Positions 24,729 to 33,373 of a stretch of DNA of 41,308 nucleotides are shown here, in pieces. The notes beneath the pieces are model-generated. The model searched no databases. It was not told the DNA's origin and saw only the letters and a program-made list of their open reading frames with translations. The stretch is taken from contig CAZRDB010000018.1 in NCBI GenBank assembly GCA_964598695.1, forward strand, positions 1 to 41,308, in the 5' to 3' direction. Both the position numbers and the translations under genes were made by a program. Numbering within the stretch: the stretch's first letter is position 1; every line of letters begins with the position of its first letter. Source of the DNA: CAZRDB01 sp964598695. Lineage in GTDB: Bacteria > Armatimonadota > Zipacnadia > UBA1398.

Positions 24729-26702
24729 ATGCCCCCCAGCCCGAGACCGTCAGGCGCCGACCGCGGAAGGGCAGCCCGAGTGCCGCTCGGGCTGCTCGCC
24801 CTGTGTTGCCTGGCCGCCTCGGTCGCGGGGCAGGATGAGACGGCGCGGAAGCAGACCTACGCGAACGTCACCGCCGCGCGCGTCGAGCGGTTCACGAACG
24901 CGGTGCGGATCACCCTCCAGGCCGACGGCACGCTCGAGGCGTGGCCGGGCGATGAGATGTGGAACTACATCACCGTGCCCGCCTCGGGCTGGGCCGACCG
25001 CGACATGGCCCCCATCGACCGCGTGCCGATCGAGATCGCCAACGGCCGGTCGCTGATCAGCGCCTTCGTCGATGTCGCCGACTACCCCGTGAGCCACATC
25101 TCGCTCTCGCCCACGGGCAGCGGCAACCTGGGCGTCGGCCTGCGGTGCGAGATCGTGCTGTACGACAAGGCCGGCGTGGTCGGGATGTTCAACAGCTCGT
25201 CGTGGGACAACTGGGACGCCGAGCACTGGCGAACCGAGCACGACACGAACATCTGCTACGAGGTCCGCCGCTCGCAGGACATGCGCTCGCTGATCATCAC
25301 CGTCCTGAGCGACCAGTACGAAGACACCGCCCGGGTCGCGCGGCGGCAGCCGCTGCCCGAGGACCCCGTCCGTCTCCGAGTGGGCGGCGCCGGCGACGTC
25401 GTGACCGTGGAGGCCGTGAACGTGCCCGTGACCCGGCTGCTCGAGGTGCTCGGCGCGCGCTCGGGCCGCTCGCTGGCCGTGTCGGCGCTGGAGCGCGACC
25501 GCTGGGTGACGATGTACCTGCCGCCGATGCCCGTCGAGCGCGTGGTCGCGGCCGTCTGCGCGGCCTACGAACTCTCGTGGACCCCCCTGCCCGACGGAGG
25601 CTTCGCGATCGGCGAGGCGCGCGCCTCCGACGCGGCGAGCTACGGCGCGGGCCGCACCGAGCTGCTGCGGTGCAACTACCTCGCCCCGAGCACCGCCATC
25701 AACCTGCTGCCGCGCATGGTGCTCCCCTACGTCCGGGTCGACGTGGAGCGCAGCGCGGTGGTCGTCAACGGCCCGCCGGCCCTCATCGAGAAGGTCCGCG
25801 GCGATCTCGCCGCCCTCGACCGCCCGCCGCCGCTGATCGAGATCGAGGGCTACATGGTCACCGTCGCCGATCACGCCACGCGCGACCGGCTCTGGGGCTG
25901 GAGCGGCGCCACGGGTACGATGGGAGCCGCCGTGGGGCCGGGCGCGGCCGAGGTCGGCGAGGGTGGGCTGCTCGCCGAGGAGGCCGACGAGGCCGGCGTC
26001 GGCGACCTGCTGATGGTCGCGCGACCGACCCCGCCCGGAGGCTGGGCGAGCACGCTGCGAGCCCTCGCGGCCGACCAGCGCGTACGCCTGGTGGCGCGGC
26101 CGCGGGTGCGGGTCGTCAACGGCCACACCGGCGAGCTGTTCGTGGGCGACGAGCGGTTCCTCGTCATGGCGCAGTCGAGCTACTCCTGGGGAGGGCTCCA
26201 GGCCGTCCCGCTGGGCGTGCGGCTGCGCGTGACGCCCCTGGTGGGCGACGGCGACGAGATCACCGTCGATCTCAACGCGGGCGTCTCGAGCGCCGTCACC
26301 GGCGGATCCGACGCAAGCCAGATCAGCTCCGTCGCGCGCAGCATGACCGGAGCGGCCCGTGTGCGCGACGGCGACACCATCGTGATCGGGGGGCTCCTGA
26401 CCGAGGAGTCGGCCCGACACCGTCAAGGGCTGCCCCTGCTGTCCGAGCTGCCCGTTTTGCGGGATCTCCTCGGCGCCCGTGGCCGCGACGGACGACAAGA
26501 GGACGTGTGCTTTCTTCTCACCGCGCGCATTGTGCGCGATCCGACCGCCCGCGCCGACGACTCCGCCGGCGCCGTACACCTGGAAGGCGAGGCACCCTAC
26601 CATGCGGCATCGAGCCACCCTGCCGATGGCCCTTATGTTCCTCACGGCGCTCTGCGCCACCCACGCGCGCGGGGCCGTCTGGGCCAACATCAAGACGGTT
26701 GA
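24729..26702 (+). CDS. Secretin-family protein 2, with AMIN-like N-terminus
   Basis: The 657-residue product has a signal peptide (VPLGLLALCCLAASVAGQ) and then an AMIN-like beta domain (VERFTNAVRITLQADGTLEA) as in PilQ. N-domains follow (VERSAVVVNGPPALIEKV), then a secretin core of LVARPRVRVVNGHTGELF, VRLRVTPLVGDGDEITV, RVRDGDTIVIGGLL and LPLLSELPVLRDLLG. An acidic, Gly-rich insert (GPGAAEVGEGGLLAEEADEA) sits before the core. The core end (VCFLLTARIV) is diverged. The last 45 residues read through the start of the next gene in another frame, a 101-nt overlap (26602-26702), which may be real or the result of a sequencing error. GGAG lies 8 nt before the ATG. Confidence 0.85.
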   Translation: MPPSPRPSGADRGRAARVPLGLLALCCLAASVAGQDETARKQTYANVTAARVERFTNAVRITLQADGTLEAWPGDEMWNYITVPASGWADRDMAPIDRVPIEIANGRSLISAFVDVADYPVSHISLSPTGSGNLGVGLRCEIVLYDKAGVVGMFNSSSWDNWDAEHWRTEHDTNICYEVRRSQDMRSLIITVLSDQYEDTARVARRQPLPEDPVRLRVGGAGDVVTVEAVNVPVTRLLEVLGARSGRSLAVSALERDRWVTMYLPPMPVERVVAAVCAAYELSWTPLPDGGFAIGEARASDAASYGAGRTELLRCNYLAPSTAINLLPRMVLPYVRVDVERSAVVVNGPPALIEKVRGDLAALDRPPPLIEIEGYMVTVADHATRDRLWGWSGATGTMGAAVGPGAAEVGEGGLLAEEADEAGVGDLLMVARPTPPGGWASTLRALAADQRVRLVARPRVRVVNGHTGELFVGDERFLVMAQSSYSWGGLQAVPLGVRLRVTPLVGDGDEITVDLNAGVSSAVTGGSDASQISSVARSMTGAARVRDGDTIVIGGLLTEESARHRQGLPLLSELPVLRDLLGARGRDGRQEDVCFLLTARIVRDPTARADDSAGAVHLEGEAPYHAASSHPADGPYVPHGALRHPRARGRLGQHQDG

Positions 26703-28386
26703 CGTCACCGTCCTGAACAACGGCATCCAGCTCATGGTCAAGGCCGACGGGGTGCTGAGCTTCCGCGTCGTGGGCCTCGACCCGTGGTCCGACCCGAAGC
26801 CGACCAACGAGATCGTGCTGCGGTTCCCCAACGCGAAGAACGCGAGCGGCAAGACGATCATCAAGGTCGACCAGCCGCCCGTCAGCTACGTCGAGATGAC
26901 GATCCCGCAGGGGGCCGAGCAGGGCATCGGGGTCGAGATGCGCGTGGCGTTCCTGTACCCGACGATCGCGACCGCGCGGGCGACCGACGACCAGCTCGGG
27001 GCGCTGATCAACGTAGCCAGCGACGTCAACCTCCAGCAGGCCGGCGGCGCGACGGCCGTCGAGATCGACTCCTCGCAGTCGCTCCGCGTCGAGCAGGATC
27101 CGACGAGCGGCCTGCTGAGCATCGTGGCCGTCAAGGCCAACCTCCACCAGCTCCTCGCCCGCATCGGCGAGCTGACCGAGACGAACATCCTGGTCGACGA
27201 CCTGATCGATCCCGGACCGGTCGACGGCTCGGGCGGAACCCAGCTCACCATCACGCTGGCCGGCTCGACGGTGGAAGGGGCGCTGAACGCGATCGCGGCG
27301 GCGGCCGGGTTGGGCGTCGCGGCGCCGTCCGAGCCGGGGGGCACGTACATGTTCTCGACCGGCCTGCCAACCGATCTCTCGGCCTACCGCCTGGCCGATA
27401 CCCGCAGCTTCCCGATCGAGAACGTCGACGCCAACACGGCCCAGGGCCTGCTGCCCAACTTCCTGTACCCGTACCTCTTCGAGAACACCGACCAGAACGC
27501 GATCGTCGTCTCGGCCCCCACCCTCATGCTCAACAAGATCGGCCGCGACCTCGCGATGGTCGATATCCCTCCGCCCCAGATCATGGTCGAGGCGATCGCG
27601 GTCGAGTTCACGACCCGCAACCAGGATGACCGCAGCCTGGGCCTCAGCTACGAGGGGATGGAGTTCCTGGGCTCGATCGACTCCGCGACCGGGGCGATGG
27701 AGTTCCGGACGATGACGCGGCTGCCCGAGGACTTCCAGGCCCGACTCCACGCCCTCGAGACCAAGGGGATCGCGAAGGTCTGGGCGCGACCGCGGATCGC
27801 GGTGATGAACGGCCGCACGGCCGAGCTGTTCATCGGCCAGACGCGGTTCATGGAGGTCGAGATCCCCTCCTACAGCGGCGTCACGCGGCAGGTCCAGGGC
27901 GTCGATGTCGGAGTGCGTCTGCGGATCTCCCCCTGGACGGGCGGCAACGGCGAGATCACCTTCGTGCTCGAGCCGGGCGTGAGCAACATCTCGGCGGTCG
28001 ACCCCAAGAGCGGTCTGCCCCAGGTCTCCAACCGCGAGGCCGACACCCACATCCGGGTCAAGGATGGCGAGACGGCGGTCGTCGGCGGCCTCATGCGCCA
28101 GGAGGAGTACGTCACCCACCGCAAGATCCCCCTCCTCGGCGAGCTGCCGCTGATCGGCCACCTCTTCCGCAGCAAGAGCCGCGAGCGGATGGACTCCGAG
28201 CTGGTGATCTTCGTCACCCCACACCTGCTCGACCCGACCACCGGCCAGCGGCTGAGCGGCGAGCAGGACCCGGGCGCCCGGCTGCTCGAGGCGGCCCCGC
28301 CGGCCTCCGAACCCGCGGCCCCCGCAGCCGACGAGCCGGCCGACGCCGGCCGTCCGGTCACCACCCGCGAGCGGATGGGGCGGTAG
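26602..28386 (+). CDS. Secretin-family protein 3, with AMIN-like N-terminus
   Basis: The 594-residue protein opens with a signal peptide (LPMALMFLTALCATHARG) and an AMIN-like domain (VTVLNNGIQLMVKADGVLS). An STN-like domain (LLARIGELTETNILVDDLI) and an N-domain (NTDQNAIVVSAPTLMLNKI) follow. The complete secretin core is present: KVWARPRIAVMNGRTAELF, VRLRISPWTGG, RVKDGETAVVGGLM, KIPLLGELPLIGHLFRSK and ELVIFVTPHLL. The last 50 residues are Pro/Ala-rich. Start ATG 26602 has a purine-rich GGAAGGCGAGG before it and lies inside the previous frame. It is closer to protein 1 in its core than protein 2 is. The three probably arose by duplication and may form a mixed ring or separate channels. Confidence 0.9.
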   Translation: MRHRATLPMALMFLTALCATHARGAVWANIKTVDVTVLNNGIQLMVKADGVLSFRVVGLDPWSDPKPTNEIVLRFPNAKNASGKTIIKVDQPPVSYVEMTIPQGAEQGIGVEMRVAFLYPTIATARATDDQLGALINVASDVNLQQAGGATAVEIDSSQSLRVEQDPTSGLLSIVAVKANLHQLLARIGELTETNILVDDLIDPGPVDGSGGTQLTITLAGSTVEGALNAIAAAAGLGVAAPSEPGGTYMFSTGLPTDLSAYRLADTRSFPIENVDANTAQGLLPNFLYPYLFENTDQNAIVVSAPTLMLNKIGRDLAMVDIPPPQIMVEAIAVEFTTRNQDDRSLGLSYEGMEFLGSIDSATGAMEFRTMTRLPEDFQARLHALETKGIAKVWARPRIAVMNGRTAELFIGQTRFMEVEIPSYSGVTRQVQGVDVGVRLRISPWTGGNGEITFVLEPGVSNISAVDPKSGLPQVSNREADTHIRVKDGETAVVGGLMRQEEYVTHRKIPLLGELPLIGHLFRSKSRERMDSELVIFVTPHLLDPTTGQRLSGEQDPGARLLEAAPPASEPAAPAADEPADAGRPVTTRERMGR

Positions 28387-28388
28387 GG

Positions 28389-28871
28389 GTGCGGATCGGG
28401 CTCGTGAGCGACACCCACTGCCGGCTGGCGGCCTGGCTCGATGAGGCGATGCTGGCGCGGCTCGAGGGCGTCGCGGCGATCCTTCACGCCGGCGATGTGA
28501 CGGCCCCCGACGTGCTGCGGCGGCTCGAGGCCATCGCTCCGACCCTGGCCGTGAAGGGCAACTGCGACGACCTGCGCCTGCCGCGGACCCGAACCTTCCG
28601 GGCCGGGGCGCACACGATCGGCCTGGTCCACCAGCCGCCGGCCGACCCGACTCCCGACGGCCTGTTCGACCTCTTCGCCGAGGAGGTCCACTGCGTGGTC
28701 CACGGCCATACGCACCGCTCGCGTGTCGAGGAGGAAGACGGGGTCCTGATCGTGAACCCCGGATCGGCGCGGCAACCGCGGGACGGATGGCTGTCCGTGG
28801 GGGTGATCGAGGCCGGCGAGCGCCTGACGGCGGAGATTCTGCGGCTCCGGCGCGTCGGGAGCGGCGACTAG
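28389..28871 (+). CDS. YfcE/MJ0936-family metallophosphoesterase
   Basis: The 160-residue protein matches the small YfcE-type phosphodiesterases, which hydrolyse simple phosphodiesters in vitro with two metal ions. Metal ligands are visible: SDTHC (Asp8, His10), LHAGDV, KGNCDD, and the closing VHGHTH with NPGS after it. The GTG at 28389 lies 2 nt after the stop of secretin 3, so translation is probably coupled. There is no signal peptide, so it is cytoplasmic. The mutase gene follows 26 nt later. The physiological substrate of this family is not established, and its link to the secretins may be only operon position. Confidence 0.92.
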   Translation: MRIGLVSDTHCRLAAWLDEAMLARLEGVAAILHAGDVTAPDVLRRLEAIAPTLAVKGNCDDLRLPRTRTFRAGAHTIGLVHQPPADPTPDGLFDLFAEEVHCVVHGHTHRSRVEEEDGVLIVNPGSARQPRDGWLSVGVIEAGERLTAEILRLRRVGSGD

Positions 28872-28897
28872 CCCGGACCGGCACAGGAGGCGGATGG

Positions 28898-30407
28898 ATG
28901 TCTGAGATCCACTTTGGCACGGATGGCTGGCGCGCGATCATCGCGCGCGAGTTCACGTTCCGCAACTTCGGCATCGTCGTGCAGGCGATCGCCAACCTCC
29001 TCGCCGAGGAGCGGCTCCCCGGCCAGCCGGCGGGCCGACGCACGGTGCTGGTCGGCTACGACGCCCGGGCGATGGCGCGCGAGTTCGCGCTCGAGGCGGT
29101 CGCGATCTGTGAGGCCAACGGCCTCGCGACGGCGCTGCCGACTCGGCCCATCCCGACCCCCGCGCTCGCCCACGCGATCCTCGATCAGGAGGCCGTCTGC
29201 GGGCTGATGCTGACGGCCAGCCACAACCCGCCTTCGTACATGGGCATCAAGTTCATCCCCTGGTACGCCGGCCCGGCCCAGACCGATCTCACCAAGCTGA
29301 TCGAGGCCGAGGTGGCGAAGGTCGAGGCCAGCCTCGATGTCCGCCGCAGCGAGTCGCCCCGGCCGGCCGTGCTCGACCCGCGCCGGGCCTACTTCGCCGC
29401 CCTGCGGAAGCTCATCGATCTGGACGCGATCCGCGACGCGGGCCTGCGGATCTGCTGCGACCCGATGCACGGCGTGACCGCCGGCTACATCGACACCCTG
29501 CTCACCGCGGCCGGCTGCGATGTCTCGGTCATCCGGCCCGACCCCAACCCGACCTTCGGGGGCGGCGAGCCCGACCCGCGCGAGGACCGGCTCGGGCCGC
29601 TGGTCGAGCAGGTCGTCAGCACCTCGCTCGACCTGGGCCTCGCCAACGACGGCGACGGCGACCGCTTCGGGATCGTCGACTCGACCGGGGCGTTCATCAG
29701 CACCTGCGACTACCTCGCGCTGATCGCCGCGTACCATCTCACCGAGCGGCGCCCGGCCGGGGCGATCCGCATGGTGCGCACCGTCGCGACCTCGCACCTG
29801 ATGGATGCCGTCTGCGATTTCCCGGGGGCGCGGGACCCGGTGACCCGGGGCGGATAAATCAAATTGGGGGGGTGGGGGGGGGNNNNNNNNNNCGCGGCAC
29901 GGGGCGAGCGTCACCGAGACGCCGGTCGGCTTCAAGTACATCGGCGAGGAGCTGCGGGAGGGCGCGCTGCTCGGCGGCGAGGAGAGCGGCGGGATGTCGC
30001 GCTCCGACCACATCCCCGAAAAGGACGGCATCTTCGCCTGCCTGCTCGCGGCCGAGATCGTCGCCAAGTGCGGCGGCCCCATCTCGCGGCTGGTCCGCGA
30101 GCTGAAGGCGCAGTACGGCGACTACCTGTGGTTCCGCCACAACCTGCACCTGACGCCCGAGAGCCAGAAGCACGTCATGGGCCAGCTCCACGATCTCGGG
30201 GTCGGGAGTACGGTCGCGGGACGCACGGTCACCCGCGTCGACGACCGCGACGGCGTGAAGCTGCACCTCGAAGACGGCTCCTGGCTGCTCGGCAGGCCCT
30301 CGGGCACCGAGCCGATCGTCCGCGTCTACGCCGAGGGCCGCTCGCCCCAGGCGCGCGAGGCGCTCGGCTGGGCTGCCGAGGAACTCGTGCGCAACGCGAC
30401 GCGGTAG
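28898..30407 (+). CDS. Phosphoglucomutase/phosphomannomutase family enzyme, interrupted by gap
   Basis: Alpha-D-phosphohexomutases interconvert hexose 1- and 6-phosphates for wall and polysaccharide precursors. The first part has FGTDGWR, the phosphoserine loop LTASHNPP (Ser108) and the metal loop NDGDGDR (Asp251, 253, 255). The part after the gap has GFKYIGEEL, the sugar loop GGEESGG and the phosphate loop GRPSGTEPIVR, ending at TAG 30405-30407. ATG 28898 has GGAGG 7 nt upstream. The frame is broken only by low-quality sequence from about 29815 and the ten N. VRTVATSHLMDAV before and ASVTETPVGFKYIG after are parts of one family block, so little real sequence is missing. Glucose or mannose preference cannot be told. 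Confidence 0.93.
29815..29892. other. Low-quality poly-G tail and assembly gap 2 (10 N)
   Basis: From about 29815 the mutase protein match stops. An in-frame TAA appears (about 29855-29857), and a G-run (from 29866) leads into ten N at 29883-29892. The G-run is typical of failed cycles in two-colour Illumina chemistry. It is not a genuine G-quadruplex region. Confidence 0.85.
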
Positions 30408-30431
30408 GGCCGCACGCGAAGGGGGAGGGCG

Positions 30432-31718
30432 ATGGCTCGGGCGGCCCGTTGGCTCGCCGCGGCGCTCGCGACGGTGCTCGGGTGCGCGGGCGCCGCGGCC
30501 GCGTCGCCCGCCTACTCGCTCCGCGAGGCCCTCACCCGCGAGAGCAGCCTCTCGCTGGTTCCCGTGGTCCACGAGGGCCTGAGCGTCACCATCGACGGCT
30601 ACGACGGCCGGCGCCCGGGCACGCCGTTCACCTTCGACTGGGGCGACGGCATGCGCGAGGAGTCGTTCTTCGTCGCCGAGCACACCTACGCCGAGGGAAC
30701 CGGCGTCGCGCGGATCACCGTGACGGCGCACTACGACGACGGCACGACGGGCGAGGCCGGCGCGACGCTGCCGCTCCGGCCCGCGGTCACGTACCAGCGG
30801 CGGGTCCCACGCGCCGTGGCTCTCCTGCTCCCGGATTCGCCGGCCACGGTGGCGCCGGCCGTCGAGCCCGGGGGGCCACGGCTCGGCGCCTTCCCGGCCG
30901 AGGTGTTCACGGCGATCCCCCCGGACGCGATCGAGTACGTGCTCGACGTCGCGCACGCGATCCAGATCGACCTGTGCAACGGCGATGTGGCGCCGCGCGC
31001 CCGGACGCGGCAGGTGGTGGCGCGCTCCGAGGAGGGCTACGGCTGCTCACTGTGGTTCCTCGAGCCGGCAACCGTGGCATGCGCGACGAAGATGGTCGGC
31101 CCGAGCCCGGACTGGTCCTCGCTGTTCCACGAGATGGGCCACAACGTGACCCTGAACACCCCGGCGGCATGCCACCTGGGCGGCAAGACCGACGGTCCCA
31201 TGAGTGCGATCGCGAGTGAGTCGCTCGCGCAGATCCTCCAGCACGCGACCGCCGCGCTGCTGTGTGCGGACGCCGAGCGCACCGGCCTCTCGCCCGACCT
31301 GCGCGACCTCATCTGGGCCTGCGCGCTCCGCACGACGGTTCCGCTGGTGGAGGGGGCGCGGCGCTACGAGCGGGAGGGCATGTGCTTCCGCTCGCGCGAC
31401 CTCCCCGAGACCCCGACCGACGAGACGCTGCCGAGCTTCATGCACCTCGGGCGGGAGTTCCTCCTGCTCGCCGACGAGACGGGGGAGATCCGACTCGCCA
31501 CCAAGCGGCTGATGGCAGCGGTCGAGACGTGGTCTCCCGCCGACACCGAGCGCTGGCAGCAGCCGGAGAACGAGGTCTTCCGCGCGACGTTCCTCGTGGC
31601 GGCGATGAGCCACGGGGTCGGCCGCGACCTGCGGGAGCACTTCCGCGCACGCGGCTACCCCGTCGACGACACGCTGTACGGGGAGCTGGCGATCCGGCCG
31701 AAGGCCGAGGTGCGATAG
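30432..31718 (+). CDS. Exported M60-like zinc metalloprotease with PKD domain
   Basis: The 428-residue protein has a signal peptide (ALATVLGCAGAAAASP). A PKD-like beta domain follows at about 45-120, with the signature TFDWGDG and a HTYAEGTGVARITVTAHY strand. Then comes a gluzincin-type active site, LFHEMGHN (His233, Glu234, His237), with Glu263 (ASESLAQ) as probable third zinc ligand 25 residues later. That spacing fits the HExxH-x(8-28)-E pattern of M60-like peptidases, which cut mucin-type glycoproteins. The ribosome site is GGGGGAGGG. It is likely secreted or at the surface. It follows the mutase by 24 nt. The substrate may be glycoprotein, but this rests only on the motif. Confidence 0.75.
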   Translation: MARAARWLAAALATVLGCAGAAAASPAYSLREALTRESSLSLVPVVHEGLSVTIDGYDGRRPGTPFTFDWGDGMREESFFVAEHTYAEGTGVARITVTAHYDDGTTGEAGATLPLRPAVTYQRRVPRAVALLLPDSPATVAPAVEPGGPRLGAFPAEVFTAIPPDAIEYVLDVAHAIQIDLCNGDVAPRARTRQVVARSEEGYGCSLWFLEPATVACATKMVGPSPDWSSLFHEMGHNVTLNTPAACHLGGKTDGPMSAIASESLAQILQHATAALLCADAERTGLSPDLRDLIWACALRTTVPLVEGARRYEREGMCFRSRDLPETPTDETLPSFMHLGREFLLLADETGEIRLATKRLMAAVETWSPADTERWQQPENEVFRATFLVAAMSHGVGRDLREHFRARGYPVDDTLYGELAIRPKAEVR

Positions 31719-31941
31719 GCCCCACCCCCCGGAGCGCCGGAGCCATCACGCCTCGACCCCGAGCGCGAGGCCCGGGCGGCCGATCCCGTCGCCGCGACAG
31801 GACTCCCCTCTCGCCACCGCGAATGCTCCCGTAACGCCGCCGCGCGGGACGGGCTCCTCCTTGCATGCACACTCCCGCATCGGGCGTCCCGCTCCCGGTG
31901 CGGGCCGCGGCCGCGCGGGGCGCGCGAGGGGTGGGGTTGTT

Positions 31942-33138
31942 GTGCGACTGGTGTCTGTGGCGGTTCCCGCAATCCCTGTGCTACTGGCTCTGGCCCTCCC
32001 GACGCGGGCGCAGGGGTGGGACCGGGTCGATGCGTGGTCGGCGCTCGGCGAGCCCTGCTACGGCGTGGTCAGCGCCGGGCTCACGACGTCGCCGCCCGAC
32101 GGCCTGCGGAGCGCTCCGGCCGGGGCCGATGGGGCGACACGCTACGCCGCGCCCCGCGTGGGCGACTCCCCGTTGTGCGTTGCTGTGGTCGGCGAAGGCG
32201 AGGGGCTCCGGCTCGTCGTCGACACGGACCGGGACGGTGACCTCGCCGAGGAGGACCCGGCGACGGTGGCGACCACACAGGAGCGCCCGCCGGGCCTCGG
32301 CAAGGAGACCGACACGGTCTGGCTCGCGCGCGTGGGGCCGGAGCCCGAGACCGTCGTCGCCCTGCGTGTGGGCGGCTTCGGCCGTGTGCTCTTCTGTGCC
32401 GCGCGCGGCTACTGGACGGCGCCCGCGGGGCCGGAGGACGCGCCGGTGGTGTTGCGCGACGGGAACGCGAACGGCGTGCTCGACGGCGGTCTCGACGAGC
32501 TGTGGCTCGATCGCGATGGCGACGGCCTTCTCGAGCGCGACGAGGGCGAGGTGCTGCTCGCCCGCGGTCGGACGCTGCTCGATCCGCGGACGCCCGTGCT
32601 GCTCTCCGTCGGGCTCCCGCTCGCCGAGGCGACCTGGAGCCATGGGCCAACGGGCTCCTGTCTGCTCCGGCCGCGGCTCCCCGACCTGGCCGAGGGGGCG
32701 TCGTGGAGCAGCCTCAGGCTGATGCTCACCGAGGAAGACGGCCGCTCGGTGGCGGTCGAGGGGCTGACCCGCTCGACGAAGGTCCCCTACGGCTACTACG
32801 CGCTGAGTTCGGCGGTGGTCGAGGCGACGGCCGCCGACGGCTCGACCTGGCAGTACACCTTCGGGGCCGTGAGCGAGGGCTGGCCGCTCGACCTGAGCCG
32901 CTCGCCGGCGCCGACGATCGAGCCGCTCGCCGGGCTGGCGGTGACCATCTCCGCGACGGGGACGCTCGAGCCCGGTGGGGTGGCCTTGCTCCGCGTCGCC
33001 TGCGAGGGCGCCCTCGCCCAGTTGGGCCTCCCGAGGCGGACGATGGGCGCCGAGGAGCCCGAGGAGGTCGCTCCCTCCGTCGCGATCGTCGACGCGGACG
33101 GCAAGACGATCGGCAGCTTCGCGATGGGCTTCGGGTGA
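31942..33138 (+). CDS. Exported protein with EF-hand-like calcium loops, unknown function
   Basis: The frame is open from 31861, but the likely start is GTG 31942, with GAGGGG about 10 nt upstream and directly before a signal peptide (VSVAVPAIPVLLALALPTRA). The 398-residue product carries three Asp-rich loops like dockerin or EF-hand sites: DTDRDGDLAEED, DGNANGVLDGG and DRDGDGLLERDEGE. Beta-rich stretches follow from about residue 215. No catalytic motif is seen. The loops suggest calcium binding outside the cell. About 220 nt before it holds no feature I recognise. It may work with the neighbouring exported proteins, but nothing in the sequence proves it. Confidence 0.7.
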   Translation: MRLVSVAVPAIPVLLALALPTRAQGWDRVDAWSALGEPCYGVVSAGLTTSPPDGLRSAPAGADGATRYAAPRVGDSPLCVAVVGEGEGLRLVVDTDRDGDLAEEDPATVATTQERPPGLGKETDTVWLARVGPEPETVVALRVGGFGRVLFCAARGYWTAPAGPEDAPVVLRDGNANGVLDGGLDELWLDRDGDGLLERDEGEVLLARGRTLLDPRTPVLLSVGLPLAEATWSHGPTGSCLLRPRLPDLAEGASWSSLRLMLTEEDGRSVAVEGLTRSTKVPYGYYALSSAVVEATAADGSTWQYTFGAVSEGWPLDLSRSPAPTIEPLAGLAVTISATGTLEPGGVALLRVACEGALAQLGLPRRTMGAEEPEEVAPSVAIVDADGKTIGSFAMGFG

Positions 33139-33153
33139 GGCGGCGGCCCCTGC

Positions 33154-33172
33154 GCACACTCGTGGAGTGTGC
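33154..33172 (+). terminator. Strong hairpin after the EF-hand-like gene
   Basis: GCACACTC (33154-33161) pairs perfectly with GAGTGTGC (33165-33172) across a GTG loop, 15 nt after the stop codon. There is no T-run. It may end transcription or protect the mRNA end. The remaining 200 nt before the next gene show only the purine-rich ribosome site near 33361. Confidence 0.45.
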
Positions 33173-33373
33173 CTCAGACAGCGCGGAGTCCGTTCACGGC
33201 AACGGTGACCTGGGACCTGGGTCCACTCGGGCTCCCGGGCACGACGGCAACGCTCGGGGGGCGGTAGGGCCCGCGGCGCGTGAGGGAACCACCTCTCGCG
33301 GCTGTCCGTCGGGAAGGACGATGGGCCATCGGCCGGCTCTACGGTGGGCTCGTGCAGGGGAAGGGGATCACTC

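Noticed and set aside
24750..29043. Long minus-strand open frames opposite the secretin genes
   Set aside because: The plus strand encodes recognisable secretin cores, signal peptides and a phosphoesterase. The opposite frames have His/Arg-rich low-complexity products.
29866..29882. G-run that could form a G-quadruplex
   Set aside because: It ends directly in an assembly gap within a conserved enzyme gene, so it is best explained as two-colour sequencing failure.
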